The notes: a model not told the origin generated them from the sequence alone. A DNA stretch of 33,746 bases from Oscillospiraceae bacterium (GCA_015064855.1 SVRK01000005.1:1-33746), one strand, 5' to 3'. Counted from the stretch's first letter, positions 6,942 to 14,921 are shown. Program-made: numbers and translations.

Positions 6942-7675
6942 TAATAATAGCAAGTGATTTTGACGGTACGCTTAACCATCACGGAATAAGCGCAAACGAT
7001 AAAGAAGCAATAGATAAGTTTAGGGCAGAGGGCAACAAATTCGGCTTGGTTACAGGTAGAGACCTTGAGCAGGCACTATGGGTTTTATACGACTTGAAAA
7101 AGGCGGATTTAAAGCTTGATTTTGTTATTTGCTGTACAGGTGCTGTTACTCTTTCGGGAGATGGCAAAATAATTAAAATAATAAAGCAAAAATCTGGAAA
7201 ATATCTAAACGAAATGCTTGAATATGCAAAAACGCTCAATCTAGGTGCTTTTAGGGCTAGTAACGAGCTGACAACCTCATTTGCCGACCCATATGGAAAC
7301 ATAGAAAATGATTTTCTTTCTCTTGGAGAAATTACGCAAGCAAATGCGTGGTTTGGCACAGAGGAGGATGCAGAGAAGTTCTTACAGTATGTAAGGAAAA
7401 ATCACGCAAGCGATATAAGTATATTTAGAAACGGCGGCAGCATTGATATGCCACCTGTTGGGGTAAGTAAGGTTTCAGGCATTTACGGATACGCAAAAGA
7501 GTTTAATGGCGCTAAAATTATAACGGTTGGTGACAATGTAAACGATATACCGATGATAGAGGAGTTTGACGGGTATGCCGTTTCAAACGCACGTGATGAG
7601 GTTAAGGCGGTTGCAAAGCATCACTGTAATAGAATTGCCGATATGATAGACGAAATAACGAAAGGAAACAGATAA
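6938..7675 (+). CDS. HAD superfamily phosphatase, Cof-type
   Basis: A 245-residue phosphatase of the HAD type with a class II cap. Motif I is SDFDGTL (D7 nucleophile, D9 acid/base), motif II is LVTGR, and motif IV is GDNVNDIPMI; the Lys of motif III is in VSKVSG. Such enzymes dephosphorylate sugar phosphates, nucleotides or flavin and PLP-type cofactors, and the substrate cannot be told from sequence alone. It overlaps the DUF523 gene by four bases (ATGA), and the next gene starts after a single base, so the operon is tightly packed. Confidence 0.9.
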   Translation: MIIIASDFDGTLNHHGISANDKEAIDKFRAEGNKFGLVTGRDLEQALWVLYDLKKADLKLDFVICCTGAVTLSGDGKIIKIIKQKSGKYLNEMLEYAKTLNLGAFRASNELTTSFADPYGNIENDFLSLGEITQANAWFGTEEDAEKFLQYVRKNHASDISIFRNGGSIDMPPVGVSKVSGIYGYAKEFNGAKIITVGDNVNDIPMIEEFDGYAVSNARDEVKAVAKHHCNRIADMIDEITKGNR

Positions 7676-7676
7676 A

Positions 7677-8282
7677 ATGAATGTAAAAGAGAAATTTATT
7701 GAAATATTCAAATCGAAAATCAAAAGAGAGGGCGCTGACAAATTGCTTGAATTTATTTGCTCCCCTTCGTCTGATTTCTTTACTGCCCCTGCAAGCGCAA
7801 GATACCATAGCGCATACGAGGGAGGTCTTTGTGAGCATTCTATTAACGTTTATGAATGCTTGAGGGATTATCTTGACCGTGATGTTGCAAGAACAAAATA
7901 CAACTTAAATTATAGCGATGAGTCAATAGCGATAGTTGCACTTTTGCATGACCTATGCAAAATGAATATTTATAAGGTTAGCTATCGTAATGCGAAAAAC
8001 GAAATGGGTGTTTGGGAAAAGGTTCCTTACTATGAATTTGATGATGCCTTGCCATACGGACATGGCGAAAAAAGCGTTTATATGATAACTCCGTTTATGA
8101 AGCTCTCGCGCGAGGAGGCGTTTGCAATTCGTTATCATATGGGATTTTCAAACGTTGAGAACCAAATGGCAACAAATAACGTAAGTAAGGCGTTTGAGAT
8201 GTATCCTCTTGCATTTGCTTTATCAACCGCCGATATGGAAGCCACATATTATCTTGAAAACGATAAAAACAAGAAGAAATAA
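7677..8282 (+). CDS. HD-domain hydrolase
   Basis: A 201-residue protein with an HD metal-dependent phosphohydrolase fold. H44 or H54 (YHSAYEGGLCEHS), H91-D92 (LLHDLCK) and later His residues (YGHGEKS, RYHMGF) provide the expected metal-ligand pattern. Homologues are often annotated simply as HD-domain hydrolases; some are nucleotide or 3'-5' RNA/DNA phosphohydrolases. An AAAGGAAA ribosome binding site lies inside the end of the HAD gene. It is the last gene of the operon. No hairpin terminator is visible before the T-box promoter, which starts 12 bases after the stop, so read-through into the leader is possible. Confidence 0.82.
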   Translation: MNVKEKFIEIFKSKIKREGADKLLEFICSPSSDFFTAPASARYHSAYEGGLCEHSINVYECLRDYLDRDVARTKYNLNYSDESIAIVALLHDLCKMNIYKVSYRNAKNEMGVWEKVPYYEFDDALPYGHGEKSVYMITPFMKLSREEAFAIRYHMGFSNVENQMATNNVSKAFEMYPLAFALSTADMEATYYLENDKNKKK

Positions 8283-8293
8283 TAAATAAGGTA

Positions 8294-8322
8294 TTGACAA
8301 ACAAATTTTAGTGTGATAACAT
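8294..8322 (+). promoter_or_regulatory. Promoter of the T-box/trpB2 unit
   Basis: TTGACA (8294-8299), 17-base spacer ending in TGA, TAACAT (8317-8322). Transcription should begin near 8329, just before the leader. Confidence 0.75.
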
Positions 8323-8328
8323 AATAAA

Positions 8329-8576
8329 AACTAAACAAACCGATGAGAAAGAATAGTAGTATATTTAGCTATATCAAAGAGAGGTGCAGGTGGTGTGATT
8401 GCACTATATTAGCGGTATATGAATGGGCTTTTGAGGGCGAGCTGAAATTATAGTAGGTAAGACGGAGATGACACTTCGTAAACAAGGTCGGCGTATGTTA
8501 GTACGCATTAGCACAAGGTGGCATATTAGGAAATTTTTATCCTATCCTTTTGCATAAGGATAGGATATTTTTGTTT
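8329..8576 (+). promoter_or_regulatory. T-box leader (riboswitch) sensing tRNA-Trp
   Basis: A 5' leader with the T-box hallmarks in order. There is a stem I opening (GATGAGAAAGAATAGTAGTA, 8342-8361), then the AGAGAG element (8377-8382) and a GTGCA/TGCAC apical stem (8384-8404). The specifier segment GAATGGGC holds TGG, the Trp codon, at 8424-8426. Stem III and small hairpins follow (around 8461-8505). The T-box core AAGGTGGCA (8515-8523) is next, then an 11-bp terminator. The antiterminator would pair AAGG (8515-8518) with CCTT (8546-8549) and TAGGA (8527-8531) with TCCTA (8540-8544). The bulge UGGC (8519-8522) pairs with the acceptor end GCCA, which fits tRNA-Trp with discriminator G. Uncharged tRNA-Trp is predicted to allow read-through into trpB2. 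Confidence 0.9.
8539..8576 (+). terminator. Regulated terminator of the T-box leader
   Basis: An 11-bp stem (ATCCTATCCTT/AAGGATAGGAT) with loop TTGCAT, then ATTTTTGTTT. Its left arm is the strand that the antiterminator captures, so the two structures exclude each other. Confidence 0.9.
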
Positions 8577-8593
8577 AACAAGGAGATAAAAAG

Positions 8594-9970
8594 ATGATTG
8601 AAGAAAAGATTCCTTATAAAATATATTTAAGTGAAAACGAGCTTCCAAGACAATGGTACAATTTGCGTGCGGATATGATAAACAAGCCTGCACCACTTTT
8701 AAACCCAAAGACAATGAAGCCAATTACAAAGGAAGAATTATCGGGCGTTTTCTGTGACGAGCTTATTGACCAAGAGCTTGATGAAAACACACCCTATTTC
8801 GATATTCCAACTCCAATCCGTGACTTTTATAAGATGTTCCGTCCGGCACCGCTTATCCGTGCATACTGTCTTGAGGAAAAGCTTGGCACACCTGCAAAGA
8901 TTTACTACAAATTCGAGGGAAATAACACAAGCGGAAGCCACAAACTAAATTCAGCTATTGCACAAGCATATTATGCAAAGGAACAAGGCTTAAAGGGTGT
9001 TACAACCGAAACAGGAGCAGGTCAGTGGGGCACAGCTCTTTCAATGGCGTCAGCATATTTTGGACTTGACTGTAAGGTATATATGGTTAAGGTTTCATAC
9101 GAGCAAAAGCCGTTTAGACGTGAGGTTATGCGTACCTACGGTGCATCGGTTACTCCATCACCATCAATGGAAACAGAGGTAGGCAGAAAGATTCTTGAAA
9201 AGTTCCCCGGTACAACGGGAAGCCTAGGATGTGCAATTTCCGAGGCGGTTGAAAAGGCATCTACGACAGAGGGATACCGCTATGTTCTCGGTAGCGTTTT
9301 GAACCAAGTTTTGTTACATCAAACAGTTATTGGTCTTGAAACAAAAGCCGCACTTGATAAATATAATGTAAAAGCAGATATTATTATCGGTTGTGCAGGC
9401 GGTGGCTCTAATCTTGGTGGTCTTATAGCACCGTTTATGAGAGAAAAAATAAAGGGCGTACGTGACTATCGTATTATCGCAGTTGAGCCCGAATCTTGTC
9501 CAAGCTTTACTCGCGGTAAATATACGTATGACTATTGCGATACAGGTATGATTTGCCCACTCGCAAAGATGTACACACTTGGTAGTGGCTTTATTCCTGC
9601 AGCTACGCACTCGGGTGGACTCCGTTATCACGGCATGAACCCGATTTTATCGCAGCTCTATGATGATGGACTTATGGAAGCGGTAACAGTTAAGCAAACA
9701 GAGGTGTTTGCAGCCGCGCAGGAGTTTGCACGCGTTGAGGGCATTTTGCCCGCACCTGAAAGCTCACATGCAATCAAGGTTGCAATAGACGAAGCACTCA
9801 AGTGCAAGGAAACAGGCGAGGAAAAAACAATCGTATTTGGTCTTACAGGCACAGGCTATTTCGATATGGTTGCATATCAAAGGTTCAACGATGGCAAAAT
9901 GACCGACTACGCTCCAACCGACGAGGAGATAGAGAAGGGATTTGCTTCACTTCCAAACCTCGACTTGTAA
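8594..9970 (+). CDS. trpB: Tryptophan synthase beta chain, TrpB2 type
   Basis: A PLP-dependent enzyme that joins indole and serine to make tryptophan. At 458 residues, with the long N-terminal extension (about residues 1-80) and the block RPAPLIRA, it belongs to the TrpB2 branch rather than the roughly 400-residue TrpB1 that partners TrpA. The PLP lysine is K117 in GSHKLNSA, the phosphate-binding loop is GCAGGGSNLGG, and the Glu of TTETGAGQWG is in place. No trpA or other trp gene is in the window. A stand-alone TrpB2 may salvage free indole; some TrpB2 proteins have other suggested roles. It has an AAGGAG ribosome binding site and is controlled by the Trp T-box just upstream. A terminator follows at 10003. 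Confidence 0.93.
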   Translation: MIEEKIPYKIYLSENELPRQWYNLRADMINKPAPLLNPKTMKPITKEELSGVFCDELIDQELDENTPYFDIPTPIRDFYKMFRPAPLIRAYCLEEKLGTPAKIYYKFEGNNTSGSHKLNSAIAQAYYAKEQGLKGVTTETGAGQWGTALSMASAYFGLDCKVYMVKVSYEQKPFRREVMRTYGASVTPSPSMETEVGRKILEKFPGTTGSLGCAISEAVEKASTTEGYRYVLGSVLNQVLLHQTVIGLETKAALDKYNVKADIIIGCAGGGSNLGGLIAPFMREKIKGVRDYRIIAVEPESCPSFTRGKYTYDYCDTGMICPLAKMYTLGSGFIPAATHSGGLRYHGMNPILSQLYDDGLMEAVTVKQTEVFAAAQEFARVEGILPAPESSHAIKVAIDEALKCKETGEEKTIVFGLTGTGYFDMVAYQRFNDGKMTDYAPTDEEIEKGFASLPNLDL

Positions 9971-10002
9971 AACAAGCTGCGACGTGACGGCACAACTAAA
10001 AC

Positions 10003-10035
10003 AAAAAGATGCTGACTTTTGTCAGCATCTTTTTT
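10003..10035. terminator. Bidirectional terminator after trpB2
   Basis: A perfect stem (AAAAGATGCTGAC/GTCAGCATCTTTT) with a TTTT loop and a T tail. On the minus strand it also serves the trigger-factor-like gene. Confidence 0.9.
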
Positions 10036-10040
10036 CTTTA

Positions 10041-11468
10041 TTATTTCTTTTCTCCAACTTGCTCTTTAGCCATTTCCTCGGAAACTGACGTGTAGGTCTT
10101 TTCGACCTCCGTTACCTTTGCGTTTGTGTAAAGAAATTCTTCAACCAAATCGTAAAGAACGTTTTCATAAATATAAATATCACCTAAGTTGGCAACAAAT
10201 TCTTCTGCAGTAGATAGAGCCGTTTTTTCGTCATATCCTTGGTCTGCCATATATGTTGTCTTATAGTAGGTTATAAGCTCTGTTTTTTCATTTGTTAGCA
10301 TTTCGGGCGTTGGCTCAATCCCTTCCGCCTTTGCGATAGAGTAGTAAACCATTTCCGTCTTCATTTGAGATTTGATATATTCGTCACGAGTCATATTGTA
10401 TGCATTTTTTACATACTCGTCAAACGTATATCCGTAATATTCCTCAAATGATTCAGCGCTTGCCTCAATGCTGTCCTTGATTTCGTTATATTCAGCCTTT
10501 GGAAATTCCAAGAACTTGGTGTTGTCAAGAACGTATGTGAACATTGCGTTCATTACATAGTCCTTTTTAAGCTCTGCCTCGAAGCTTGCGGTAGTGCTGT
10601 AATCAGGGAAAATTAGTTTAACAAAGTCGTTGTTATAGGTAGGTGCGGTGTTTACCTTGTTAATGGTAGCGTAAAAGATAACCTTTTTCTTTGCCAAATC
10701 TTCATCGTGGTAATCCTCGGGGAAGGTAGCGTAGAAGGAAAACTCCTTGCCAACAGTTTGACCAATCATATTGTTTTCAAAATCGTCAATTGCAAGCTTT
10801 GAGCCTATGAAAAATTTTTCATTGTCGGCTTGGCTAAAAGGTTCAACTCTTTTGCCGTTTTCATCCTTTTTAATGTTGCCCTCTTCGTCAATATAGTAGC
10901 CCTTGAAGCTTACGTCAACAACGTCACCCTTTTCAATTACCTTGTCCATTATTTTTATTTCAAAGTAGAAGCCCTTACCCTCATATTCTGCCGGGCAATA
11001 ATCTTCTAGGTCGGAATATCGGAAGTTTCTTGTAATAATGTCCTTTATAGATAATTCAGCATTGATAATTTCAGTTTCAATTTTATAGGGAAGCGGACTA
11101 GAGCCGAGATTTTCAACAAGATAATTTGATTTTGAAAGAGCCTCGTTTTTTGCGCCCTTTATTTTTTCAACGGAGCCATCGTCTGCTGTGAACACCTTTT
11201 CGTCGTAAACGGTGATATCAAGATAGATATTGTCACCCCTTTTAACAACGTATTCAACGGAATTGTTTTTTAAATAGGTGTCAATGGCAGCTTGTAAAGC
11301 ATCAAGCTCAAGGTCTATTTTGTGCTCCTTATATTCCGGAAGCTCAATATATTTATCCATATCGTAAACATATTTTTCCTCAAGCGGTCCTTGCTTGAAG
11401 CAAGAGCAGGATGCGAGAGTGCATACCATTAGTAAAACTAAAGCTAAACAAATAATTCTTTTTTTCAT
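10041..11468 (-). CDS. Trigger-factor-like lipoprotein with FKBP domain
   Basis: A 475-residue lipid-anchored protein. The signal is MKKRI, a hydrophobic run and lipobox LASC (C21). An FKBP-type domain (about residues 180-280) is seen in GDVVDVSFKGYYIDEEG, IDDFENNMIGQTVGK and FPEDYH, the trigger-factor version of the fold. The rest (about 290-460) is alpha-helical and resembles the trigger-factor C-terminal chaperone arms. The ribosome-binding N-domain motif is absent, as expected for an exported form. Likely role: folding or holding of secreted proteins outside the membrane, parallel to PrsA-type foldases. Isomerase activity is unproven, since key aromatic residues were not checked. Its start overlaps the stop of the upstream membrane-protein gene by four bases (ATGA). 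Confidence 0.85.
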   Translation of the reverse strand: MKKRIICLALVLLMVCTLASCSCFKQGPLEEKYVYDMDKYIELPEYKEHKIDLELDALQAAIDTYLKNNSVEYVVKRGDNIYLDITVYDEKVFTADDGSVEKIKGAKNEALSKSNYLVENLGSSPLPYKIETEIINAELSIKDIITRNFRYSDLEDYCPAEYEGKGFYFEIKIMDKVIEKGDVVDVSFKGYYIDEEGNIKKDENGKRVEPFSQADNEKFFIGSKLAIDDFENNMIGQTVGKEFSFYATFPEDYHDEDLAKKKVIFYATINKVNTAPTYNNDFVKLIFPDYSTTASFEAELKKDYVMNAMFTYVLDNTKFLEFPKAEYNEIKDSIEASAESFEEYYGYTFDEYVKNAYNMTRDEYIKSQMKTEMVYYSIAKAEGIEPTPEMLTNEKTELITYYKTTYMADQGYDEKTALSTAEEFVANLGDIYIYENVLYDLVEEFLYTNAKVTEVEKTYTSVSEEMAKEQVGEKK

Positions 11469-12226
11469 TTTTCCTCCAAGGGACTAGTGTTTTTGCGCTT
11501 TATAGGTGCGCTTTCCTCAAATTTTTTGCAAATAAAATAAGTTATTAGGAAAACAAAGTAAACGAGTATTAAGTTGTAAACGAATATCAGTATGTGCGGT
11601 ATAACGTAGTTTAGCATAAATTCCTCGGCATACATTTGGGATGTACCACCAATTCCTATAATTTCTATAATGTGTAAAGAAAGAGTAGGAATTGAATTTA
11701 CAAGATAAATTGTTATTGCAGAGAAAAACATAGATTTTTGTATTGGATTTTTCAAGCTGAAAATGCCCGATACCTTTTTTGTGCCGTTGCGTGTGCATAG
11801 GTAGGTTATAAATCCAATCAAAAGGCAGGGTAAAATTCTTTCTATGACAACGCCTAAAAGTCCAAACAAGCTAAACATTAAAATGTTTCCCCAAATATCG
11901 CCCGTTTTCTCGGCTGAAGTTGTCAGCTCAAAGATGGCGGTAGCGGTTAGCTGGAATATAAACGAAAGCAAAATTGAACCGAGCGCAATTAAAATTGAGC
12001 GCTTCGCCTTGCTTGGCGTATAACGACAAAATGAATAAATAACAATTCCAAAAGCAGTATATTCAGCTATCAGATCAAAAGCAGTTCTTATTTCCTTGAA
12101 AACCAAGCTGGCTGTTTCATTGCCGGCAAGAAAGTCAACTAAAAAGGAGATTGAAATAAAAAGCACCGATAAAAGCGCCGTTATCAAGGCAAGAAGCGAT
12201 AAAAATATTGTAGTCCTTTTACTCAT
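11465..12226 (-). CDS. Polytopic membrane protein of unknown function
   Basis: A 253-residue protein with six or seven hydrophobic segments (about residues 6-34, 50-66, 75-98, 108-142, 160-180 and 205-235). The loops are short and basic and no enzymatic motif was recognised. The start is the ATG at 12226, preceded closely by AGAGG; a TTG reading to 12238 would include the ribosome binding site. The four-base overlap with the trigger-factor-like lipoprotein gene implies translational coupling, so the two may act together at the membrane. It has its own promoter. Confidence 0.75.
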   Translation of the reverse strand: MSKRTTIFLSLLALITALLSVLFISISFLVDFLAGNETASLVFKEIRTAFDLIAEYTAFGIVIYSFCRYTPSKAKRSILIALGSILLSFIFQLTATAIFELTTSAEKTGDIWGNILMFSLFGLLGVVIERILPCLLIGFITYLCTRNGTKKVSGIFSLKNPIQKSMFFSAITIYLVNSIPTLSLHIIEIIGIGGTSQMYAEEFMLNYVIPHILIFVYNLILVYFVFLITYFICKKFEESAPIKRKNTSPLEEK

Positions 12227-12254
12227 AAAACCTCTCAAGACAGTAATATATTAC

Positions 12255-12283
12255 ATTGTAGCACAAAATATAATAAAAAGTAA
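12255..12283 (-). promoter_or_regulatory. Probable promoter of the membrane protein/lipoprotein pair
   Basis: Minus strand: TTACTT (12278-12283), 17-base spacer ending in TGC, TACAAT (12255-12260). Confidence 0.55.
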
Positions 12284-12328
12284 AGTAGAAAATAAAAATT
12301 TCATTAAACTTTCACAAAAGGAGAATAT

Positions 12329-13237
12329 ATGCAAGAAAAGGAATTAAACTACAAGGAATTAGTTGAGATACTAAACGAACTGTCAACCAAATACGAATGT
12401 GTGGATTTTTCGTATATTGGTACGACTCTGTTAAATAGGTCAATTCCGCTTATTACGCTCGGTGACAAAGGCGCGCAAAAAAGCGTTTTATACGTAGGGG
12501 TGCATCATGCAAGTGAAAACATTTGTGCGTCAAGCCTTTTAAGATTTATAAAGGATTACGCCTTTGCATATGAACGCTTTGGTCAGGTTGCTCAAATAAA
12601 TATACGGTACTTATACAAAATGAGAAAAATATTTATCGTGCCTATGCTAAACCCCGACGGAGTTGAATATCGCTTGAATGGTCTTGCCCCCGAAAACCCC
12701 ATAAAAGACAGAGTGATTGCCTATAACGGAGGTAATGAGGATTTTACACACTGGAATTCAAACGCGCGCGGAGTTGACCTAAACCATAATTACGATGCAT
12801 TTTTTGAGGAATATAAGCAGATTGAAAAGGAAAGAGAAATCTATGCGGGTAAAACCAAATATAGCGGAGAATATCCCGAAAGCGAGCCTGAAACATCATC
12901 TCTTTGCAACTTTATAAGATTTAATTTAGATACGCTGGATGGTGTTCTTTCTTTGCACACACAGGGTGAAGAAATTTACTATTCGTCAAGAGGAGAAGCA
13001 CCGCCAAAGTCCTTACATATAGCAAAAATAATTTCGCGTCTAACAGGATATACCTTGGCAGAGCCAACAGATACCGCATCCTATGGTGGACTAACTGATT
13101 GGCTGATAACAAAGCTAGATAAGCCCGCATTCACCTTGGAGTGTGGAAGGGGTGAAAACCCTCTTCCAATGAGAAATTTAACCGACATTTATACAAGAAT
13201 TAAGGAGCTTTTGTTTACTTTCCCAATTTTGTTTTAG
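12329..13237 (+). CDS. M14-family zinc carboxypeptidase, peptidoglycan-peptide type
   Basis: A 302-residue metallopeptidase. The zinc ligands fit H60-A-S-E63 (in GVHHASENI) and H210 (SLHTQGEE). Substrate-binding residues fit NARGVDLNHNYD (about 145-156) and the catalytic Glu is E271 (FTLECGRGENPLP). This arrangement is that of gamma-D-glutamyl-diamino-acid peptidases that cut peptidoglycan stem peptides. No signal peptide is seen, so it probably works inside the cell on recycled muropeptides or in a sporulation compartment. There is no LysM domain, unlike some secreted relatives. GGAG lies five bases before the ATG. It ends shortly before the SGNH promoter with no clear terminator. Confidence 0.88.
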   Translation: MQEKELNYKELVEILNELSTKYECVDFSYIGTTLLNRSIPLITLGDKGAQKSVLYVGVHHASENICASSLLRFIKDYAFAYERFGQVAQINIRYLYKMRKIFIVPMLNPDGVEYRLNGLAPENPIKDRVIAYNGGNEDFTHWNSNARGVDLNHNYDAFFEEYKQIEKEREIYAGKTKYSGEYPESEPETSSLCNFIRFNLDTLDGVLSLHTQGEEIYYSSRGEAPPKSLHIAKIISRLTGYTLAEPTDTASYGGLTDWLITKLDKPAFTLECGRGENPLPMRNLTDIYTRIKELLFTFPILF

Positions 13238-13244
13238 AAAACTA

Positions 13245-13272
13245 TTGAAAAAATTTTCCTCTGTGGTAAAAT
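13245..13272 (+). promoter_or_regulatory. Promoter of the tandem SGNH hydrolase genes
   Basis: TTGAAA (13245-13250), 16-base spacer ending in TGG, TAAAAT (13267-13272). A CAGGAGAAA ribosome binding site follows. Confidence 0.68.
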
Positions 13273-13308
13273 ATAGATATATATTTTATTTTTCAGGAGA
13301 AAATACTT

Positions 13309-13953
13309 ATGGAGCTTAAAGGCAAAAAAATCAACTTTCTAGGTGATTCAATCACAGAGGGACACGGCACAAGCGATTGGTCTAGCAAGCCATATCATCA
13401 GGTTTTGAAGGCGAACGTAGGATTGGCAGAAGCTAGAAACTACGGTATCGGTGGTACAAAAATTGCACGTTTACCTGTTATTACGGACCACCCATTTGAC
13501 CAAGATTTCAACCTTCGCGCACCTAATATGGATAAGGATGCAGATATGGTTGTTGTTTTTGGCGGCACAAACGACTATGGTCATGCAACAATTCCTCTCG
13601 GCACATTTGAAGATAAGGATATTCATACATTCTATGGTGGAATGCACACCCTTTGCAAATATCTTATCGAAACCTACGTTGGCAAGCCGATTGTGTTTAT
13701 GACTCCATTACATAGACTTCAAGAGGCAAAGCACGATAACGATATTTCAAGACCGCTAAAGGAGTTTGTTGAAGCGGAAAGAGAAGTGTGCGAATACTAT
13801 TCAATTCCTGTGTGCGACCTATTTAGAGAAGGTGGTATGCCAGGCAACATTTGGGCATGGTGCGAAAAATATATGCCTGACGGACTTCATCCGAACGATG
13901 CAGGTCACGAGCTAATTGCAGCTAAGCTTCAAAAATTCCTCGAGAATCTATAA
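13309..13953 (+). CDS. SGNH/GDSL-family hydrolase, first tandem copy
   Basis: A 214-residue esterase-type enzyme. All four SGNH blocks are present: block I FLGDSITEG (Ser14 nucleophile), block II YGIGGT, block III FGGTNDYG (Asn) and block V DGLHPND (catalytic Asp and His). There is no signal peptide, so it is probably cytoplasmic. Family members remove acetyl or other acyl groups from sugars or lipids; the substrate is unknown. Its neighbour eight bases downstream is a clear paralogue sharing the first 16 residues almost exactly, so the pair arose by tandem duplication and is likely co-transcribed. Confidence 0.92.
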   Translation: MELKGKKINFLGDSITEGHGTSDWSSKPYHQVLKANVGLAEARNYGIGGTKIARLPVITDHPFDQDFNLRAPNMDKDADMVVVFGGTNDYGHATIPLGTFEDKDIHTFYGGMHTLCKYLIETYVGKPIVFMTPLHRLQEAKHDNDISRPLKEFVEAEREVCEYYSIPVCDLFREGGMPGNIWAWCEKYMPDGLHPNDAGHELIAAKLQKFLENL

Positions 13954-13961
13954 GGTGAATT

Positions 13962-14618
13962 ATGGAGTTAAAAGGAAAGAAAATCAATTTTTTGGGTGAT
14001 TCAATAACGATGGGCTGTGGCGCTAGCGACCCGTCAAAATGCTTTGTTAGCCTAATGAAAGAGTATAACGGCTTGGCGGAAGCCAGAAACTATGGCATAG
14101 GCGGTACACGCATCGCAAGACAAAAGGAAATAACAAATCCCGAGGTTGATAATGATTTTAATATGCGTTGGGACAAAATGGACCCTGATGCCGATATTAT
14201 CGTTATTTTTGGTGGAACAAACGACTATGCCCACGGTCAAGCTCCACTTGGCACGCCCGAGGACACCGACGTTTATACGTTTTATGGCGCGGTTCATCAC
14301 CTCTGCTATATGCTCACAAAAACTTATCCCGAGAAAACAGTAGTGTTTATAACCCCACTACATAGATTTAATGAGTTTGGCGAGGGCACATGGAAGCCCG
14401 AGGGAGTAGAGCAAAGACCCTTAAAGGAGTACGTCTATGCAGTAAAAGAGGTTTGTCAGCGCTTCTCGATTCCTGTATGCGATTTGTATGGTAGAGGGCT
14501 AATGCACGGTAATATCCCATCTTGGTGCAAAATATATATGCCCGACGGACTCCATCCAAACGATAAGGGATATGAAATCTTAGCGCAACGACTAACAAGC
14601 TTTTTAAAAAATCTATAA
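13962..14618 (+). CDS. SGNH/GDSL-family hydrolase, second tandem copy
   Basis: A 218-residue paralogue of the preceding gene. The same catalytic blocks are intact: FLGDSITMG (Ser14), YGIGGT, FGGTNDYA and DGLHPND. Differences cluster in the segment after block I (about residues 20-33) and around residues 125-145, where substrate loops usually lie, so the copies may prefer different acyl substrates. The AAGGTG ribosome binding site overlaps the stop codon of the first copy. A strong terminator follows. Confidence 0.92.
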   Translation: MELKGKKINFLGDSITMGCGASDPSKCFVSLMKEYNGLAEARNYGIGGTRIARQKEITNPEVDNDFNMRWDKMDPDADIIVIFGGTNDYAHGQAPLGTPEDTDVYTFYGAVHHLCYMLTKTYPEKTVVFITPLHRFNEFGEGTWKPEGVEQRPLKEYVYAVKEVCQRFSIPVCDLYGRGLMHGNIPSWCKIYMPDGLHPNDKGYEILAQRLTSFLKNL

Positions 14619-14622
14619 AGAA

Positions 14623-14651
14623 AAAAGTGCTCCCGCTTGGAGCACTTTTCG
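14623..14651 (+). terminator. Intrinsic terminator after the SGNH pair
   Basis: A perfect 11-bp stem (AAAAGTGCTCC/GGAGCACTTTT) with loop CGCTT, directly after the second SGNH stop codon. Confidence 0.85.
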
Positions 14652-14660
14652 TTTGAAAAT

Positions 14661-14693
14661 AAAAAACCTCAACCTGTTCGGTTGAGGTTTTTT
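14661..14693. terminator. Terminator of the tRNA-Gly/Arg/His unit
   Basis: A perfect 14-bp stem (AAAAAACCTCAACC/GGTTGAGGTTTTTT) with loop TGTTC, two bases beyond the tRNA-His 3' end. It is symmetric and probably also backs up the SGNH terminator. Confidence 0.9.
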
Positions 14694-14694
14694 A

Positions 14695-14772
14695 TGGGGT
14701 GGATGATGAGATTCGAACCCACGGCCTTCAGAGCCACAATCTGACGCTCTAACCAGCTGAGCTACACCCACC
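14695..14772 (-). tRNA. tRNA-His (GTG)
   Basis: Cloverleaf on the minus strand with anticodon loop TTGTGGC (anticodon GTG), stem TCAGA/TCTGA, discriminator C paired with an encoded extra G at position -1 (the histidine identity pair), and an encoded CCA. It is the last tRNA of a three-gene unit. Confidence 0.95.
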
Positions 14773-14844
14773 AAAGTGCTCTCTCCTTTTGGAGAGTATA
14801 TAGCTTCACCTCACACGGGCGAAGCCCCTAACCACCGAAGTGGT

Positions 14845-14921
14845 TGGCGTACCCAGAGAGATTCGAACTCCCGACCTACTGCTTAGAAGGCAGTTGCTCT
14901 ATCCGGCTGAGCTATGGGTAC
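14845..14921 (-). tRNA. tRNA-Arg (TCT)
   Basis: Cloverleaf on the minus strand: acceptor GTACCCA/TGGGTAC, anticodon loop CTTCTAA (anticodon TCT) on stem CTGC/GCAG, T loop TTCGAAT, discriminator G and an encoded CCA. The 72-base spacer to tRNA-His holds two small hairpins, probably processing sites. Confidence 0.95.

Noticed and set aside
8594..9970. Threonine synthase or cystathionine synthase as alternatives for the PLP enzyme
   Set aside because: The long N-terminus, RPAPLIRA, GSHKLNSA and GCAGGGSNLGG are TrpB2 features, and the Trp T-box upstream agrees.
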